DNA of 64,000 bases from Enterobacter sp. C2 (GCF_019880405.1 NZ_CP082269.1:372001-436000); one strand, 5' to 3'; shown: positions 1-11,936, counted from the first letter of the stretch. Numbers and translations: made by a program. The notes: generated by a model from the letters alone, not told the origin.

Positions 1-366
<366 letters not shown>

Positions 367-391
367 AGCTTAGTACCAAAGAGAGGACACA

Positions 392-1381
392 ATGCAGGGT
401 TCTGTGACAGAGTTTCTAAAACCGCGCCTGGTAGATATCGAGCAAGTGAGTTCGACGCACGCCAAGGTGACCCTTGAGCCTTTAGAGCGTGGCTTTGGCC
501 ATACTCTGGGTAACGCACTGCGCCGTATTCTGCTCTCATCGATGCCGGGTTGTGCGGTGACCGAGGTTGAGATTGATGGTGTACTACATGAGTACAGCAC
601 CAAAGAAGGCGTTCAGGAAGATATCCTGGAGATCCTGCTCAACCTGAAAGGGCTGGCGGTGAGAGTTCAAGGTAAAGATGATGTTATTCTTACCCTGAAT
701 AAATCTGGCATTGGCCCTGTGACTGCAGCCGACATCACCCACGACGGTGATGTCGAAATCGTCAAGCCGCAGCACGTGATCTGCCACCTGACCGATGAGA
801 ACGCATCTATTAGCATGCGTATCAAAGTTCAGCGCGGTCGTGGTTATGTGCCGGCTTCTGCCCGAATTCATTCGGAAGAAGATGAGCGCCCAATTGGCCG
901 TCTGCTGGTTGACGCATGCTATAGCCCTGTAGAGCGTATTGCCTACAATGTTGAAGCAGCGCGTGTAGAGCAGCGTACCGACCTGGACAAGCTGGTCATC
1001 GAAATGGAAACCAACGGCACAATCGATCCTGAAGAGGCGATTCGTCGTGCGGCAACCATCCTGGCAGAACAACTGGAAGCTTTCGTTGACTTACGTGATG
1101 TACGTCAGCCGGAAGTGAAAGAAGAGAAACCAGAATTCGATCCGATCCTGCTGCGCCCTGTTGACGATCTGGAATTGACTGTCCGCTCTGCTAACTGCCT
1201 TAAAGCAGAAGCTATCCACTATATCGGTGATCTGGTACAGCGTACCGAGGTTGAGCTACTTAAAACGCCTAACCTGGGTAAAAAATCTCTTACCGAGATT
1301 AAAGACGTGCTGGCCTCACGTGGTCTGTCTCTGGGCATGCGCCTGGAAAACTGGCCGCCGGCAAGCATTGCTGACGAGTAA
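392..1381 (+). CDS. rpoA: RNA polymerase alpha subunit
   Basis: 329 residues, the full length of enterobacterial alpha. The N-terminal domain (about 1-235), which dimerises and assembles beta and beta', begins with the typical [15 protein letters not shown] linker of about 15 residues leads to the C-terminal domain (about 250-329), which binds UP elements and activators and contains [18 protein letters not shown] purine-rich ribosome binding site (AGAGAGGA) precedes the ATG at 392. It lies between rpsD and rplQ in the alpha operon. Confidence 0.99.
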
Positions 1382-1397
1382 CCGGATCACAGGTTAA

Positions 1398-1808
<411 letters not shown>

Positions 1809-1823
1809 TCTGTAGCAACATAA

Positions 1824-1850
1824 AAAGACCCGCTTCGGCGGGTTTTTTTA
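1824..1850 (+). terminator. rho-independent terminator of the alpha operon
   Basis: A CCCGC stem (1829-1833), a TTCG tetraloop and GCGGG (1838-1842) are followed by seven T residues at 1843-1849. It sits directly after rplQ. Confidence 0.95.
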
Positions 1851-1920
1851 TTTCTCTCATCCCACCTTCTTCGTCCTGCTAAAATAGCCTTGAGCCTACG
1901 TTCATCCCCCGGAGTTGACT

Positions 1921-2289
1921 ATGTGGTTACTCGATCAGTGGGCAGAACGCCATATTCGTGATGCCCAGCAACAAGGTGAATTTGATAATCTTCCCGGTAG
2001 CGGTGAGCCGCTGCGTCTCGATGATGATGCGCATGTCCCCCCTGAACTACGGGCAGGCTACCGACTCCTGAAGAATGCCGGCTGTTTGCCGCCGGAGTTG
2101 GCCCAGCGTAAAGAGGCTATGGCGCTGGCCGATCTGTTAAAGACGGTACAGCGAGATAATCCTGACTATCATGAACTCAGGCGTAGATTAGCCCTGCTTG
2201 AACTCCAGCTGCGCCAGGCTGGTTTAAGCACCGACTTTTTGCGCGGTGAGTATGCCGATAAACTGATGAAAAAAATGGGCGAGGAGTAG
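1921..2289 (+). CDS. yhdN: DUF1992 (DnaJ homologue subfamily C28-like) protein YhdN
   Basis: 122 residues, the E. coli length. The ATG at 1921 follows a GGAG ribosome binding site at 1911-1914; an in-frame TTG at 1915 is less well placed. The N-terminal motif LLDQWAERHIRDAQQQGEFDN followed by LPGSGEPL is characteristic of the DUF1992 family, which is widespread but has no settled role. No membrane segment or signal peptide is visible. Only 2 bp separate it from zntR, so the two are probably cotranscribed. Confidence 0.93.
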   Translation: MWLLDQWAERHIRDAQQQGEFDNLPGSGEPLRLDDDAHVPPELRAGYRLLKNAGCLPPELAQRKEAMALADLLKTVQRDNPDYHELRRRLALLELQLRQAGLSTDFLRGEYADKLMKKMGEE

Positions 2290-2291
2290 CG

Positions 2292-2723
2292 ATGTACCGA
2301 ATTGGAGAGCTGGCAAAGCTCGCAGAGGTGACGCCTGATACCGTTCGCTATTATGAAAAGCAACAGATGATGGATCATGAGGTGCGAACGCAGGGCGGTT
2401 TCCGTCTGTATACTGACAGAGATCTTCAGCGGCTGAAGTTTATTCGCCACGCACGGCAGCTTGGTTTTACCCTGGAATCGATCCGGGAGCTGCTGTCGAT
2501 CCGTATCGATCCCGAGCACCATACCTGCCAGGAGTCAAAAGGCATTGTTCAGTCTCGCCTAAGCGAAGTTGAAGCCCGGATTGAAGAGTTGCAGGTGATG
2601 CGTCGCTCCCTTCAGCGACTTAACGACGCCTGCTGCGGCACGGCCCATAGCAGCGTTTACTGCTCGATTTTGGAAGCGCTGGAGCAGGGTGGGATAAAGA
2701 GTGCTGGTCAGAAAGGGTGTTAA
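2292..2723 (+). CDS. zntR: Zn(II)-responsive MerR-family regulator ZntR
   Basis: 143 residues. An N-terminal winged helix-turn-helix (MYRIGELAKLAEVTPDTVRYYEK) is followed by a long dimerisation helix and a C-terminal metal-binding loop. The expected zinc ligands are present: Cys79, Cys114, Cys115, His119, Cys124 and a final Cys143. In E. coli ZntR activates the zinc exporter gene zntA by untwisting its promoter when zinc is bound. The C-terminal tail is two residues longer than in E. coli. In E. coli arfA lies between zntR and mscL; it is absent here. Confidence 0.96.
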   Translation: MYRIGELAKLAEVTPDTVRYYEKQQMMDHEVRTQGGFRLYTDRDLQRLKFIRHARQLGFTLESIRELLSIRIDPEHHTCQESKGIVQSRLSEVEARIEELQVMRRSLQRLNDACCGTAHSSVYCSILEALEQGGIKSAGQKGC

Positions 2724-2730
2724 TAGTGTG

Positions 2731-2774
2731 AAAGGCCAGCGGCAAAAGCGTGACTCACCCTTGCCGCTGGCTTT
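2731..2774. terminator. bidirectional terminator between zntR and mscL
   Basis: An 11 bp inverted repeat (GCCAGCGGCAA at 2735-2745 and its complement at 2761-2771) is flanked by AAAG on the left and CTTT on the right, so it can end transcripts of both convergent genes. It fills almost the whole 54 bp gap. Confidence 0.85.
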
Positions 2775-2777
2775 CTG

Positions 2778-3191
2778 TTAAGGACGGCTGTTCTGCTCTT
2801 TGAGCAGGTCGCGGATCTCAGTCAGCAGCAGCTCCTCTTTAGAGGGTGCCGGCGGGGCTTTAGGTTCTTCTTTCTTCTTCTGATGGAGCCGGTTAATCAG
2901 CTTAATCGCCATAAAGATCGCAAATGCCACGATCAGAAAATCAAAAATGTTTTGAATGAATACGCCGTAGTGCATGACAACGGCAGGGAGGTCACCCTGA
3001 GCCGGACGCAGCGTCCACGCGAACTGTTTGAAATCGACGCCGCCGATCAGCAGGCCGAGGGGAGGCATAATGATATCAGCAACCAGCGACGAGACAATTT
3101 TACCGAACGCCGCACCAATGATGACCCCGACGGCCAGATCGATAACGTTGCCGCGCATGGCGAAAGCGCGAAACTCTTTTAACAAACTCAT
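2778..3191 (-). CDS. mscL: large-conductance mechanosensitive channel
   Basis: 137 residues. The start chosen is [23 protein letters not shown], preceded by a GGAG site; an upstream in-frame extension of 13 codons is not conserved. TM1 begins at about residue 15 ([21 protein letters not shown]) and TM2 lies at about 75-100 ([20 protein letters not shown]), followed by a charged C-terminal helix. MscL is an inner-membrane homopentamer that opens under hypo-osmotic stress to release solutes. It follows trkA on the same strand with a 69 bp gap. Confidence 0.97.
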   Translation of the reverse strand: MSLLKEFRAFAMRGNVIDLAVGVIIGAAFGKIVSSLVADIIMPPLGLLIGGVDFKQFAWTLRPAQGDLPAVVMHYGVFIQNIFDFLIVAFAIFMAIKLINRLHQKKKEEPKAPPAPSKEELLLTEIRDLLKEQNSRP

Positions 3192-3260
3192 TTGATTCTC
3201 CTTATGCCAAAGACCCACTAAGTCTAACAAAGGTCTCTTTAATTTCCATTTCCTGGCCTA

Positions 3261-4637
3261 TTACAGGAAGAAGGGGCTCGGTTGGAACAGCCGTTCTACA
3301 TCGGTGATAAACTTTTTATCCGTCAGGAACATAATAACGTGATCGCCTTGCTCAATACGTAAATTATCGTTAGCAATCATAACGTCGTTACCGCGCACAA
3401 CTGCCCCGATGATCGTTCCCGGCGGCAGCTTAATTTCATCAATCACTCGGCCTACGACGCGGGAAGTACTCTCGTCACCGTGCGCCACGGCCTCGATCGC
3501 CTCGGCAACGCCCCGACGCAGAGAGGAGACACCCACAATATCTGCCTTACGCACGTGGCTAAGCAGCGCAGAGATCGTTGCCTCCTGCGGGGAGATAGCG
3601 ATATCAATGACGCTGCCCTGCACGAGGTCAACGTAGGCGCGGCGCTGGATCAGCACCATCACTTTTTTCGCCCCCATACGCTTGGCCAGCATGGCGGACA
3701 TAATGTTGGCTTCATCGTCATTGGTAACGGCAATGAAAAGATCCACCTGATCGATATGCTCTTCCGCCAGCAGCTCTTGATCCGACGCATCACCGTAGAA
3801 TACGATCGTATTTTGCAGCTTTTCGGCTAGCTCCGCCGCCCGGCGCTGATCGCGCTCGATCAACTTAACGCTGTAGTCCTTCTCTAACTGGCGTGCGAGG
3901 CCTGCGCCTATGTTACCGCCGCCTACCAGCATAATACGCTTATAGGGTTTTTCCAGACGCTGTAGCTCGCTCATGACGGCACGAATATGCTGTGATGCGG
4001 CGATAAAAAATACCTCATCGCCTGCTTCAACAATGGTCGATCCCTGCGGGCGGATCGGCCTGTCATGACGGAAGATGGCCGCAACACGGGTGTCGATATG
4101 CGGCATATGCTCGCGCATAATTGACAGGGCGTTACCCACCAGCGGCCCGCCGTAGTAGGCTTTCACCACCGCAAGGCTTACTTTACCTTCGGCAAAGTTA
4201 ACAACCTGCAATGCACCAGGGTACTCAATCAGACGATAGATGCTATCGATCACCAACTGCTCGGGCGCGATCAGATGATCGATAGGTACGGCGTCGGTAT
4301 TAAATAGCTTATCTGCATCGCGTACGTAGTCAGGCGCACGAATACGCGCGATGCGGTTGGGCGTATTAAACAGCGAGTAGGCGACCTGGCAGGCAACCAT
4401 ATTGGTTTCATCGGAGCTGGTGACGGCAACGAGCATATCTGCATCGTCAGCTCCCGCCTCGCGCAAAACGCGGGGGTGCGAACCGTGCCCCTGAACAACC
4501 CGCAGATCAAACTTATCCTGCAACATGTGCAGACGATCGCCATTGATATCAACAACGGTAATGTCATTGTTTTCACCGACCAGGTTTTCGGCCAGCGTGC
4601 CGCCAACCTGTCCTGCACCCAGAATAATTATCTTCAT
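3261..4637 (-). CDS. trkA: Trk potassium uptake system, NAD-binding peripheral subunit
   Basis: 458 residues, the E. coli length. There are two RCK repeats, each with a Rossmann nucleotide-binding start: [19 protein letters not shown] at 1 and [19 protein letters not shown] at about 234, each followed by a TrkA_C domain. The protein binds NAD(H) on the cytoplasmic face and gates the TrkG/TrkH potassium channels, which are encoded elsewhere. It is 22 bp from rsmB on the same strand, as in E. coli. Confidence 0.98.
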   Translation of the reverse strand: MKIIILGAGQVGGTLAENLVGENNDITVVDINGDRLHMLQDKFDLRVVQGHGSHPRVLREAGADDADMLVAVTSSDETNMVACQVAYSLFNTPNRIARIRAPDYVRDADKLFNTDAVPIDHLIAPEQLVIDSIYRLIEYPGALQVVNFAEGKVSLAVVKAYYGGPLVGNALSIMREHMPHIDTRVAAIFRHDRPIRPQGSTIVEAGDEVFFIAASQHIRAVMSELQRLEKPYKRIMLVGGGNIGAGLARQLEKDYSVKLIERDQRRAAELAEKLQNTIVFYGDASDQELLAEEHIDQVDLFIAVTNDDEANIMSAMLAKRMGAKKVMVLIQRRAYVDLVQGSVIDIAISPQEATISALLSHVRKADIVGVSSLRRGVAEAIEAVAHGDESTSRVVGRVIDEIKLPPGTIIGAVVRGNDVMIANDNLRIEQGDHVIMFLTDKKFITDVERLFQPSPFFL

Positions 4638-4659
4638 CAGCTGCGACCCGTCATCTTAA

Positions 4660-5949
4660 TTACTGTTTGATTAGCTTAGCGTAATAGAAGCCGTCACCTT
4701 CTTCTGCGCCGGGAAGATTTTGCTGTCCCGGCTGCGCTGGCGTGCCCGTACCGCTTAGCTGCGCATCGGGCGTACGCTTGAGGAACTCAGCAATTTGCAG
4801 GCTGTTCTCCTCCGGAAGAACGGAACAGGTGGCATACACCAGGGTACCGCCCGGTTTCAGGTGCGGCCAGATGGCATCGAGAATAGCGGACTGCAGCTGG
4901 ACCAGCTCCGGGATATCGCGATCCCGGCGCAGCCACTTGATATCCGGATGGCGACGGATCACTCCGGTCGCCGAGCAGGGGGCATCAAGCAGAATACGAT
5001 CGAACGTCTGGTCGCCGCACCACTGGGCAGGGAATCGGCCGTCGCCCTGCTTAACCTGCGCCTTCACTCCCAAACGCTTCAGGTTATCGTAGACGCGGGA
5101 GAGGCGCTGTTCATCAACGTCAACTGCCAGGACGCTGGCTTCAGGAGCAACTTCCAGAATATGGGTTGTTTTACCCCCCGGCGCGGCACAGAGATCGAGG
5201 ATCTGCTCGCCATTTTGTGGCTCCAGAAAATTCATGCAGCCCTGGGCCGAGGCGTCCTGTACCGTCACCCAGCCCTGATCGAAGCCGGGCAGAGCCTGCA
5301 CAGGGGCAGGCGAGGCCAGGCGCACGGCATCGGGATAATCGCTATGAGGAAAACCCTGCTGGCCGGAGGCCTCCAACAGCGCCAGCCAGGCATCGCGGGA
5401 GTGGTGGTTGCGGTTCACGCGTAGCCACATCGGCGGACGCAGGTTGTTAGCCTCAACGATACGCTCCCACTGCTGCGGGTAGGCTTTTTGCAGGCGTTTA
5501 AGCAACCAGTCAGGGTGCAAAAAACGGCTTTCACTGGTGGCAAACTCTGCCAGCAGCGGCTCCTGCTGACGCTGGAACTGGCGCAGCACGCCGTTAATCA
5601 GGCCTTTGAGCTGCGGACGCTTAATCGCTACCGCACCCTCTACCGTTTCCGCTAAGGCAGCGTGCGGCGGAACGCGGGTATAGAGCAGCTGATAAAACCC
5701 AACCATGATCAGATAGTGAAGGGTGCGCTGCTTGCCGGTCATCGGCCGAGACATCAGCTTATTGATGAGCCACTCCATTTGGGAGAGCGTGCGTAGCACG
5801 CCGAAGCACAGCTCTTGAAGCAGGGCTTTATCTTTATCCGAGACTTTCTGTTGCAGAGCAGGGAGGACGTTACTGAGCGACTGCCCCTGCTCAACAACCT
5901 GTTCGATGGCCTGCGCTGCCATGCTGCGTAAATTGATTGTTTTTTTCAT
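4660..5949 (-). CDS. rsmB: 16S rRNA m5C967 methyltransferase
   Basis: 429 residues when started at [18 protein letters not shown]; the ten upstream codons are not conserved. An N-terminal NusB-like RNA-binding domain (about 5-135) is followed by a Rossmann SAM-dependent methyltransferase domain. SAM motif [16 protein letters not shown], the PC motif [15 protein letters not shown] and the catalytic cysteine motif [10 protein letters not shown] are all present. It methylates C967 of 16S rRNA. Part of the def-fmt-rsmB-trkA run. Confidence 0.98.
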   Translation of the reverse strand: MKKTINLRSMAAQAIEQVVEQGQSLSNVLPALQQKVSDKDKALLQELCFGVLRTLSQMEWLINKLMSRPMTGKQRTLHYLIMVGFYQLLYTRVPPHAALAETVEGAVAIKRPQLKGLINGVLRQFQRQQEPLLAEFATSESRFLHPDWLLKRLQKAYPQQWERIVEANNLRPPMWLRVNRNHHSRDAWLALLEASGQQGFPHSDYPDAVRLASPAPVQALPGFDQGWVTVQDASAQGCMNFLEPQNGEQILDLCAAPGGKTTHILEVAPEASVLAVDVDEQRLSRVYDNLKRLGVKAQVKQGDGRFPAQWCGDQTFDRILLDAPCSATGVIRRHPDIKWLRRDRDIPELVQLQSAILDAIWPHLKPGGTLVYATCSVLPEENSLQIAEFLKRTPDAQLSGTGTPAQPGQQNLPGAEEGDGFYYAKLIKQ

Positions 5950-6001
5950 AACCGCAAAAATAAAAATGCCCGGCAACACCGGGCGTTAAAGGTAGGGGCC
6001 G

Positions 6002-6949
6002 TCAGGCCAGACGGTGGCCGGGAATAAACCATTCGCGACGGGAGTTCAATAGATCCTGCGCGCTCATCGCTTTTTTACCTGCGGGCTGCAGTGACTCCAG
6101 ATTCAGAATGCCGTCGGCGGTCGCAACCTGAATACCCTGTTTATTAGCATCAACAATCGTGCCTGGCTCAGCGCCGGTCTGCTGGTTAATTACTGACGCC
6201 TTCCAGACTTTCACCGGCTGCTCGTCGATCTCCAGCCAGCTCATCGGCCATGGATTAAAGGCCCGGATGCAGCGCTCAAGCTGCGCCGCAGAGAGCGACC
6301 AGTCGATGCGCGCTTCCTCTTTACTGAGCTTCTCAGCGTAGGTGACGAGCGTCTCATCCTGTACCTGCGGCTGGGCAGTGCCCTGTGCCAGCTGGGCCAG
6401 GGTTTCGATTAACCCCTGCGGCCCAAGCTCTGCGAGCTTATCGTAGAGCGAGGCGCTGGTATCTTCGGCGGTAATCGGACAGGCAAGCTTGTAGAGCATA
6501 TCGCCGGTGTCCAGCCCCACGTCCATCTGCATAATGGTAACGCCCGTTTCGGCATCGCCCGCCCACAGCGAACGCTGGATAGGAGCCGCTCCACGCCAGC
6601 GCGGCAGCAGAGAACCGTGAACGTTAATGCAGCCGAGGCGCGGCATATCAAGTACTGCTTTCGGCAGGATGAGGCCATAGGCAACGACGACCATGACGTC
6701 AGCGTTGAGATCGGCAACCAGCTGCTGGTTCTCCTGCGGGCGCAAAGAGACGGGCTGAAAGACAGGTAGGCCTTTCGCTTCAGCCAGCACCTTCACCGGA
6801 CCCGGCATCAGTTTTTTACCACGCCCGGCAGGCCTGTCTGGCTGGGTAAAGACGCCAACCACCTGGTGTCCGGATGACAGCAGCGCATCAAGATGACGCG
6901 CGGCAAAGTCAGGCGTACCGGCAAAAATAATACGTAATGAATCCGACAC
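6002..6949 (-). CDS. fmt: methionyl-tRNA formyltransferase
   Basis: 315 residues. The N-terminal formyltransferase domain contains [18 protein letters not shown] and the folate-site and catalytic region [22 protein letters not shown]-terminal OB-like domain begins at about residue 207. It formylates Met-tRNAfMet using 10-formyl-THF, so that initiation uses fMet. It lies 20 bp downstream of def, whose product later removes the formyl group. Confidence 0.98.
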   Translation of the reverse strand: MSDSLRIIFAGTPDFAARHLDALLSSGHQVVGVFTQPDRPAGRGKKLMPGPVKVLAEAKGLPVFQPVSLRPQENQQLVADLNADVMVVVAYGLILPKAVLDMPRLGCINVHGSLLPRWRGAAPIQRSLWAGDAETGVTIMQMDVGLDTGDMLYKLACPITAEDTSASLYDKLAELGPQGLIETLAQLAQGTAQPQVQDETLVTYAEKLSKEEARIDWSLSAAQLERCIRAFNPWPMSWLEIDEQPVKVWKASVINQQTGAEPGTIVDANKQGIQVATADGILNLESLQPAGKKAMSAQDLLNSRREWFIPGHRLA

Positions 6950-6969
6950 GTTGATCCTTTTGGCTTCGG

Positions 6970-7479
6970 TTATGCACGCCCGTTCAGGCGGTCCAGTTTT
7001 TCTACTTTCTGGCGAATGCGCTGACGCTTCATCGGCGACAGGTAGTCGATAAACAGTTTGCCGACCAGGTGATCCATTTCATGCTGAATACAGATAGCCA
7101 GCAGGCCGTCGGCTTCCAGCTCAAAAGATTTACCTTCGCGATCGAGGGCGCGAATTTTTACTTTTTCCGCCCGTGGAACCAGCGCACGCTGCTCAGGGAT
7201 TGACAGGCAACCCTCTTCAATACCGGTCTCGCCGCTCTTTTCCAGCAATTCTGGGTTAATAAGCACCAGCTGCTCGTCGCGGTTTTCAGAGACATCGATA
7301 ACAATAATACGCTGGTGGATATCTACCTGCGTGGCGGCAAGACCGATACCCTCTTCGGCGTACATCGTTTCAAACATATCATCAACGATGCGCTGAATTT
7401 CTGCATTCACTTCTTTTACCGGCGCAGCGACTTTGCGAAGACGCTCGTCCGGAATATGTAACACGTGCAAAACTGACAT
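6970..7479 (-). CDS. def: peptide deformylase
   Basis: 169 residues from [16 protein letters not shown], exactly the E. coli length; the longer upstream frame of 19 codons is not conserved. All three active-site motifs are intact: GIGLAATQ (about 45-51), EGCLS with the metal-ligand Cys, and HEMDH with the two His ligands and catalytic Glu. It removes N-formyl groups from nascent chains using Fe(II). It is the first gene of the def-fmt-rsmB-trkA run and is divergent from dprA across about 130 bp. Confidence 0.98.
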   Translation of the reverse strand: MSVLHVLHIPDERLRKVAAPVKEVNAEIQRIVDDMFETMYAEEGIGLAATQVDIHQRIIVIDVSENRDEQLVLINPELLEKSGETGIEEGCLSIPEQRALVPRAEKVKIRALDREGKSFELEADGLLAICIQHEMDHLVGKLFIDYLSPMKRQRIRQKVEKLDRLNGRA

Positions 7480-7608
7480 AAATACCCAGGAGTTGTGTTC
7501 AGGAGTTGAAAAGATCGTTACCACTATTCTAGACAAATCCCCCTCCGATTGACAGCATCAGTGACCAATCGCAAAGATTGCAACCGCCCCGTGTGGCAAG
7601 GGACAAGG

Positions 7609-8733
7609 ATGACTTTGACAGAGATTTGGCTGCGGCTGATCCACCTCGGTGAACTCTACGGCGAACGGATGCTGGAGGCCGCACATTTTTTAGCATCTCA
7701 TCTCCATCCCGATGCAAAAACGCTTTCGCACGCGGGGCTGACGGCAAAACAGAGCGCGCGGTTTTTCGCTGTCTCTCCCCGCGATATCGACAGCACGCTT
7801 GCGTGGCTGGCGCTGCCTGGGCATCACCTGCTGTTGGCGAGCGATGCGGATTACCCGCCAGCGCTGCGTGCCATTACTGATTTCCCCGGCGCGCTGTTTG
7901 TGAAGGGAGATGTGAGTCTGCTCACTACCTCGCAGCTGGCCGTGGTGGGTAGCCGAGCAAACTCATGGTATGGCGAGCGCTGGGGAGGTCATTTTTGCGA
8001 ACGGCTTGCGGCGTGCGGCTTAACAATTACCAGCGGGCTGGCGTTAGGCATCGACGGGATTGCTCATCGCAGCGCGCTACGCGGCGGTGGCAAGAGCCTT
8101 GCGGTGCTGGGTAATGGTCTGCAACAGGTCTATCCCCGCCGACATGCTGCCCTGGCGGCGCAGCTTATTGAGGGCGGCGGCGCGCTGGTGTCAGAGTTTC
8201 CGCTGACAGCGCTGCCCAGGCCGGGTAACTTTCCCCGGCGTAACCGGATTATCAGCGGACTTAGCCAGGGCGTGCTGGTGGTGGAGGCCGCTCTGCGTAG
8301 CGGATCTCTGGTGACTGCCCGCTGCGCGATGGATCAGGGGCGGGAAGTCTTTGCGCTGCCCGGCGCGTTAGGCAGTCCCGGTAGCGAAGGTCCTCACTGG
8401 CTGATCCAGCAGGGGGCGATGCTGGTCAGCACCCCAGAGGAGATCCTCGAAAATCTACACCAGGGTTTACGCTGGCTACATAATGTACGCGAAAAACCAA
8501 TTTATTCGTCAGAACACCAAGCGGCGGCATTGCCATTTCCTGAGCTCCTGGCTAACGTAGGAGATGAGGTAACACCTGTTGACGTCGTCGCTGAACGTGC
8601 CGGCCAACCTGTGCCAGTGATTGTGGCCCAGCTACTCGAACTGGAGTTAGCAGGATGGATCGCAGCTGTACCCGGCGGCTATGTCCGATTAAGGAGGGCA
8701 AGCCATGTTCGACGTACTAATGTATTTGTTTGA
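7609..8733 (+). CDS. dprA: DNA-protecting protein DprA (Smf)
   Basis: 374 residues when started at the ATG at 7609, the E. coli length. The Rossmann-like domain contains [29 protein letters not shown] and [20 protein letters not shown], the DprA/Smf signatures. The C-terminal winged-helix region includes [16 protein letters not shown]. In competent species DprA loads RecA on incoming single-stranded DNA; its role in enterobacteria is unsettled. Its last 29 bp overlap the start of smg. Confidence 0.96.
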   Translation: MTLTEIWLRLIHLGELYGERMLEAAHFLASHLHPDAKTLSHAGLTAKQSARFFAVSPRDIDSTLAWLALPGHHLLLASDADYPPALRAITDFPGALFVKGDVSLLTTSQLAVVGSRANSWYGERWGGHFCERLAACGLTITSGLALGIDGIAHRSALRGGGKSLAVLGNGLQQVYPRRHAALAAQLIEGGGALVSEFPLTALPRPGNFPRRNRIISGLSQGVLVVEAALRSGSLVTARCAMDQGREVFALPGALGSPGSEGPHWLIQQGAMLVSTPEEILENLHQGLRWLHNVREKPIYSSEHQAAALPFPELLANVGDEVTPVDVVAERAGQPVPVIVAQLLELELAGWIAAVPGGYVRLRRASHVRRTNVFV

Positions 8734-9178
8734 GACTTATATCCACAATGAAGCAGAACTGCGTGTGGATCAGGACAAACTTGAACGGGACCTCACTGAC
8801 GCCGGTTTTGACCGTGAGGATATCTACAACGCGCTACTGTGGCTGGAGAAGCTTGCTGACTATCAGGAAGGCCTCGCCGAACCGATGCAGCTTGCCTCAG
8901 ACCCTCTCTCTCTGCGTATCTATACTGCAGAAGAGTGTGAACGGCTGGATGCCAGCTGCCGGGGTTTCCTGTTATTCCTCGAGCAGATTCAGGTGCTAAA
9001 CCTCGAAACACGAGAAATGGTGATTGAGCGCGTGCTGGCGCTGGATACGGCAGAGTTCGAGCTGGAAGATCTCAAGTGGGTCATCCTGATGGTGCTCTTC
9101 AATATCCCAGGGTGTGAAAATGCCTATCAGCAGATGGAAGAATTACTCTTTGAAGTGAATGAAGGTATGCTGCACTAA
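8705..9178 (+). CDS. smg: Smg family protein (DUF494)
   Basis: 157 residues, the E. coli length, starting [20 protein letters not shown]. It is an acidic, alpha-helical cytoplasmic protein of unknown function that is conserved beside dprA. A GGAGG ribosome binding site (AAGGAGGGC) lies inside the end of dprA, so translation of the two is probably coupled. Confidence 0.95.
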   Translation: MFDVLMYLFETYIHNEAELRVDQDKLERDLTDAGFDREDIYNALLWLEKLADYQEGLAEPMQLASDPLSLRIYTAEECERLDASCRGFLLFLEQIQVLNLETREMVIERVLALDTAEFELEDLKWVILMVLFNIPGCENAYQQMEELLFEVNEGMLH

Positions 9179-9204
9179 CTATCGTCGCAGCATCAAGAGT
9201 TGTT

Positions 9205-9759
9205 ATGGCCAAATCAGCACTGTTTTCGGTGTCTAATCAAGAGCCCTGCCCGCAGTGCGGGGCTCCGCTTGTTATTCGGACCGGGAAACGCGGGCCGTTT
9301 CTTGGTTGTTCCCACTATCCTGAATGTGACTATGTCCGCTCCCTGAAAAGCCAGGCCGACGGACATATCGTCAAGGTTCTGGAGGGGCAGCTGTGCCCAC
9401 TTTGCCAGTCCGTGCTGGTGCTTCGCCAGGGGCGCTTCGGTATGTTTATTGGCTGTAGCCAATACCCGGAATGCGGACATACGGAAACAATCGATAAACC
9501 CGACGACACGACCATTACCTGCCCGCAGTGTAGGCAGGGCACCCTCGTCCAGCGACGTTCACGCTATGGCAAAACCTTTCACTCCTGCGATCGCTATCCG
9601 GAGTGCCAGTTTGTTATCAATTTTAAACCGGTAGCAGGCGAGTGCCCGACGTGTCACTACCCGCTACTTATAGAGAAGAAAACCGCGCAGGGCATTAAAT
9701 GCTTCTGTGCCAGTAAACAATGTGGAAAGCCGGTCACGGCGGAAAAGAACAGTGAATAA
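9205..9759 (+). CDS. yrdD: topoisomerase-type zinc-ribbon protein YrdD
   Basis: 184 residues with repeated C4 zinc ribbons like those at the C-terminus of topoisomerase I. The first is [27 protein letters not shown]; similar units start at about 63, 109 and 148 (CPLCQ, CPQCR, CPTCH). There is no catalytic topoisomerase domain. The ribbons suggest binding to single-stranded DNA, but the function is not established. The end overlaps the tsaC start by 8 bp. Confidence 0.93.
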   Translation: MAKSALFSVSNQEPCPQCGAPLVIRTGKRGPFLGCSHYPECDYVRSLKSQADGHIVKVLEGQLCPLCQSVLVLRQGRFGMFIGCSQYPECGHTETIDKPDDTTITCPQCRQGTLVQRRSRYGKTFHSCDRYPECQFVINFKPVAGECPTCHYPLLIEKKTAQGIKCFCASKQCGKPVTAEKNSE

Positions 9760-10324
9760 TAACCTGCCCTCAGGCGCTATCGCGGATGCGGTGGCGGTAC
9801 TGAATAGAGAAGATGTCATCGCCTATCCCACCGAAGCTGTTTTTGGCGTCGGCTGCGACCCCGACAGTGAAACGGCGGTTAACCGCCTTCTGGTATTAAA
9901 ACAGCGTCCGGTAGAGAAGGGATTGATCCTTATCGCTGCCAGCTTTGAGCAACTGAAACCTTATATAGATGAGCAGGCGTTAAATGATGCCCAGCGAGAA
10001 GCGGTATTTGCCTGCTGGCCTGGACCGGTGACCTTTGTCTTCCCGGCAAAACCGACAACGCCGCGCTGGCTGACCGGGCGCTTTGACTCTCTGGCCGTAC
10101 GGGTTACCGATCATCCGCTGGTGGTGGAGCTGTGCAAGGCCTACGGTAAACCGTTGGTCTCTACCAGCGCTAATCTTACCGGTCTGCCGCCGTGCCGGAC
10201 AACCGAGGAGGTGCGCGCGCAGTTTGGCGATGCGTTTCCGGTTGTAGAAGGTGAAACCGGCGGGCGTGAAAATCCGTCTGAAATTCGTGACGCATTGACC
10301 GGCGAACGTTTTCGCCAGGGGTGA
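9752..10324 (+). CDS. tsaC: threonylcarbamoyl-AMP synthase
   Basis: 190 residues from a GTG start at 9752 ([14 protein letters not shown]), the E. coli length; upstream in-frame codons lie inside yrdD. The YrdC/Sua5 fold is shown by [32 protein letters not shown] and [18 protein letters not shown]. It makes threonylcarbamoyl-AMP from threonine, bicarbonate and ATP, the first step of t6A37 modification of ANN-decoding tRNAs. It overlaps yrdD by 8 bp, so translation is probably coupled. Confidence 0.97.
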   Translation: MNNNLPSGAIADAVAVLNREDVIAYPTEAVFGVGCDPDSETAVNRLLVLKQRPVEKGLILIAASFEQLKPYIDEQALNDAQREAVFACWPGPVTFVFPAKPTTPRWLTGRFDSLAVRVTDHPLVVELCKAYGKPLVSTSANLTGLPPCRTTEEVRAQFGDAFPVVEGETGGRENPSEIRDALTGERFRQG

Positions 10325-10327
10325 TCT

Positions 10328-11146
10328 ATGGAATCCTATGCCGTTTTTGGTAATCCCATTGCACACAGTAAATCGCCGTTTATTCATCAGCAGTTTGCGC
10401 AGCAGTTGCAGATAGCTCACCCTTACGGGCGCGTTTTGGCTCCCGTTGATGATTTTATTGCGACGCTAAACGCTTTTTTCGCTGCGGGCGGAAAGGGGGC
10501 TAATGTCACCGTTCCCTTTAAAGAAGAAGCGTTTGCCCGGGCGGATGAGCTGACAGAGCGCGCGGCGCTTGCCGGTGCGGTTAATACGCTCAAGCGTCTT
10601 GATGATGGCCGTCTGCTGGGGGATAACACAGACGGCATTGGCCTACTCAGCGATCTACAGCGGCTAGGATTCATTAAGCCAGGCTTTCGCATTCTGCTGA
10701 TTGGTGCAGGTGGCGCGTCACGCGGCGTACTGCTGCCGTTGCTCTCTCTCGACTGTGCAGTAACCATAACCAACCGGACTTTTGCTCGTGCCGAAGCGCT
10801 GGCGACGTTATTCGCCCATACCGGCAGCGTTAGCGCCGTCGCGATGAAGGATCTTGTCGGGCACGAGTTTGATCTTATTATCAACGCCACTTCCAGCGGC
10901 ATCAGTGGGGAAACGCCGCAGATCCCTGACTCCCTGATCGGTAGCCATAGTCACTGCTATGACATGTTCTATCAAAAAGGAGAGACGCCGTTTCTCCGCT
11001 GGTGTGAACAGCATGATGCAAAACAGCGTGCGGATGGGTTGGGTATGCTGGTGGCGCAGGCTGCTCATGCGGTACTGCTCTGGCATGGCGTACTGCCGGA
11101 AACCGCCCGGGTGATTGAACAACTCAAGCAGGAGCTGGCCGGGTGA
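10328..11146 (+). CDS. aroE: shikimate 5-dehydrogenase
   Basis: 272 residues, the E. coli length. The substrate domain has [20 protein letters not shown] with the SKS motif and the catalytic Lys in [10 protein letters not shown]. The NADP-binding Rossmann loop is [17 protein letters not shown], followed by NRTFARA. It reduces 3-dehydroshikimate to shikimate with NADPH. It lies 3 bp after tsaC and overlaps yrdB by 4 bp. Confidence 0.98.
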   Translation: MESYAVFGNPIAHSKSPFIHQQFAQQLQIAHPYGRVLAPVDDFIATLNAFFAAGGKGANVTVPFKEEAFARADELTERAALAGAVNTLKRLDDGRLLGDNTDGIGLLSDLQRLGFIKPGFRILLIGAGGASRGVLLPLLSLDCAVTITNRTFARAEALATLFAHTGSVSAVAMKDLVGHEFDLIINATSSGISGETPQIPDSLIGSHSHCYDMFYQKGETPFLRWCEQHDAKQRADGLGMLVAQAAHAVLLWHGVLPETARVIEQLKQELAG

Positions 11147-11400
11147 ATCAGGCAATTCACTTTCCCGATCGGGAAGCGTGGCATAACGAACTGAACGCCA
11201 TCTGCTTCCCGGCGCTGGTTAATGGCATGCAGCTTAGCTGTGCGATCAAAGCCGAAATCCTGGCAAACCGGTTCGGCGGCGAGACGCCAGCCCAGTGGCT
11301 GGCGCTTTTTCAGGAGCATCGCTGGGATCTGGAAGAGGAGGCTGAGCAGCTGATCCGACGCCAGCAAGAAGACGATCAGGGCTGGGTGTGGCTCTCCTGA
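11143..11400 (+). CDS. yrdB: DUF1488 family protein YrdB
   Basis: 85 residues starting [31 protein letters not shown] (DUF1488). A small cytoplasmic protein of unknown function, with no membrane segment. The GTGA overlap with aroE (start 11143, aroE stop 11144-11146) points to coupled translation. Its last 25 bp overlap the 3' end of the converging yrdA. Confidence 0.92.
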   Translation: MNQAIHFPDREAWHNELNAICFPALVNGMQLSCAIKAEILANRFGGETPAQWLALFQEHRWDLEEEAEQLIRRQQEDDQGWVWLS

Positions 11401-11936
11401 GCCTGATCCAGATAGTCATCTTTCCATTTCACATAGTTATTGGCGGAGTACTGCAGCCCCTCAATCTCCGCCTCGGTCAGAGGGCGGATCTGTTTAACCG
11501 GGCTGCCTAAATAGAGAAAGCCGCTCGCCAGACGCTTATTCTGCGGTACAAGGCTACCGGCGCCAATCATCACGTCATCCTCTACAACTACGCCATCCAG
11601 CAAAATGGATCCCATCCCGACCAGCACTCTGTTGCCCACCGTGCAGCCGTGCAGCATTACTTTATGCCCTACCGTCACATCTTCACCAATAATGAGCGGA
11701 TTACCGTCCGGGTTATAGGAAGATTTATGGGTCACGTGCAGCACGCTGCCATCCTGAATATTGGTGCGGGCACCAATCTGCACGTAATTCACATCGCCGC
11801 GGATCGCAACCAGCGGCCAGATGCCAACGTCATCAGCTACTCTGACATCGCCGATCACCACGCTGGTGGCATCAATCATCACGCGCTGACCTATTTTAGG
11901 GTAGAGATCTTTATAAGAACGTAGAGCAGCTGACAT
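11376..11936 (-). CDS. yrdA: gamma-carbonic-anhydrase-like hexapeptide repeat protein YrdA
   Basis: 186 residues. Left-handed beta-helix hexapeptide repeats run from about residue 20 to 140 (IGDVRVADDVGIWP, IGEDVTVGHKVMLHGCTVGN). Histidines equivalent to the metal ligands of gamma carbonic anhydrases are visible in LHVTHKS and VGHKVMLHG. E. coli YrdA binds zinc, but physiological activity is uncertain. It converges on yrdB with a 25 bp antisense overlap. Confidence 0.93.
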   Translation of the reverse strand: MSAALRSYKDLYPKIGQRVMIDATSVVIGDVRVADDVGIWPLVAIRGDVNYVQIGARTNIQDGSVLHVTHKSSYNPDGNPLIIGEDVTVGHKVMLHGCTVGNRVLVGMGSILLDGVVVEDDVMIGAGSLVPQNKRLASGFLYLGSPVKQIRPLTEAEIEGLQYSANNYVKWKDDYLDQAQESHTQP

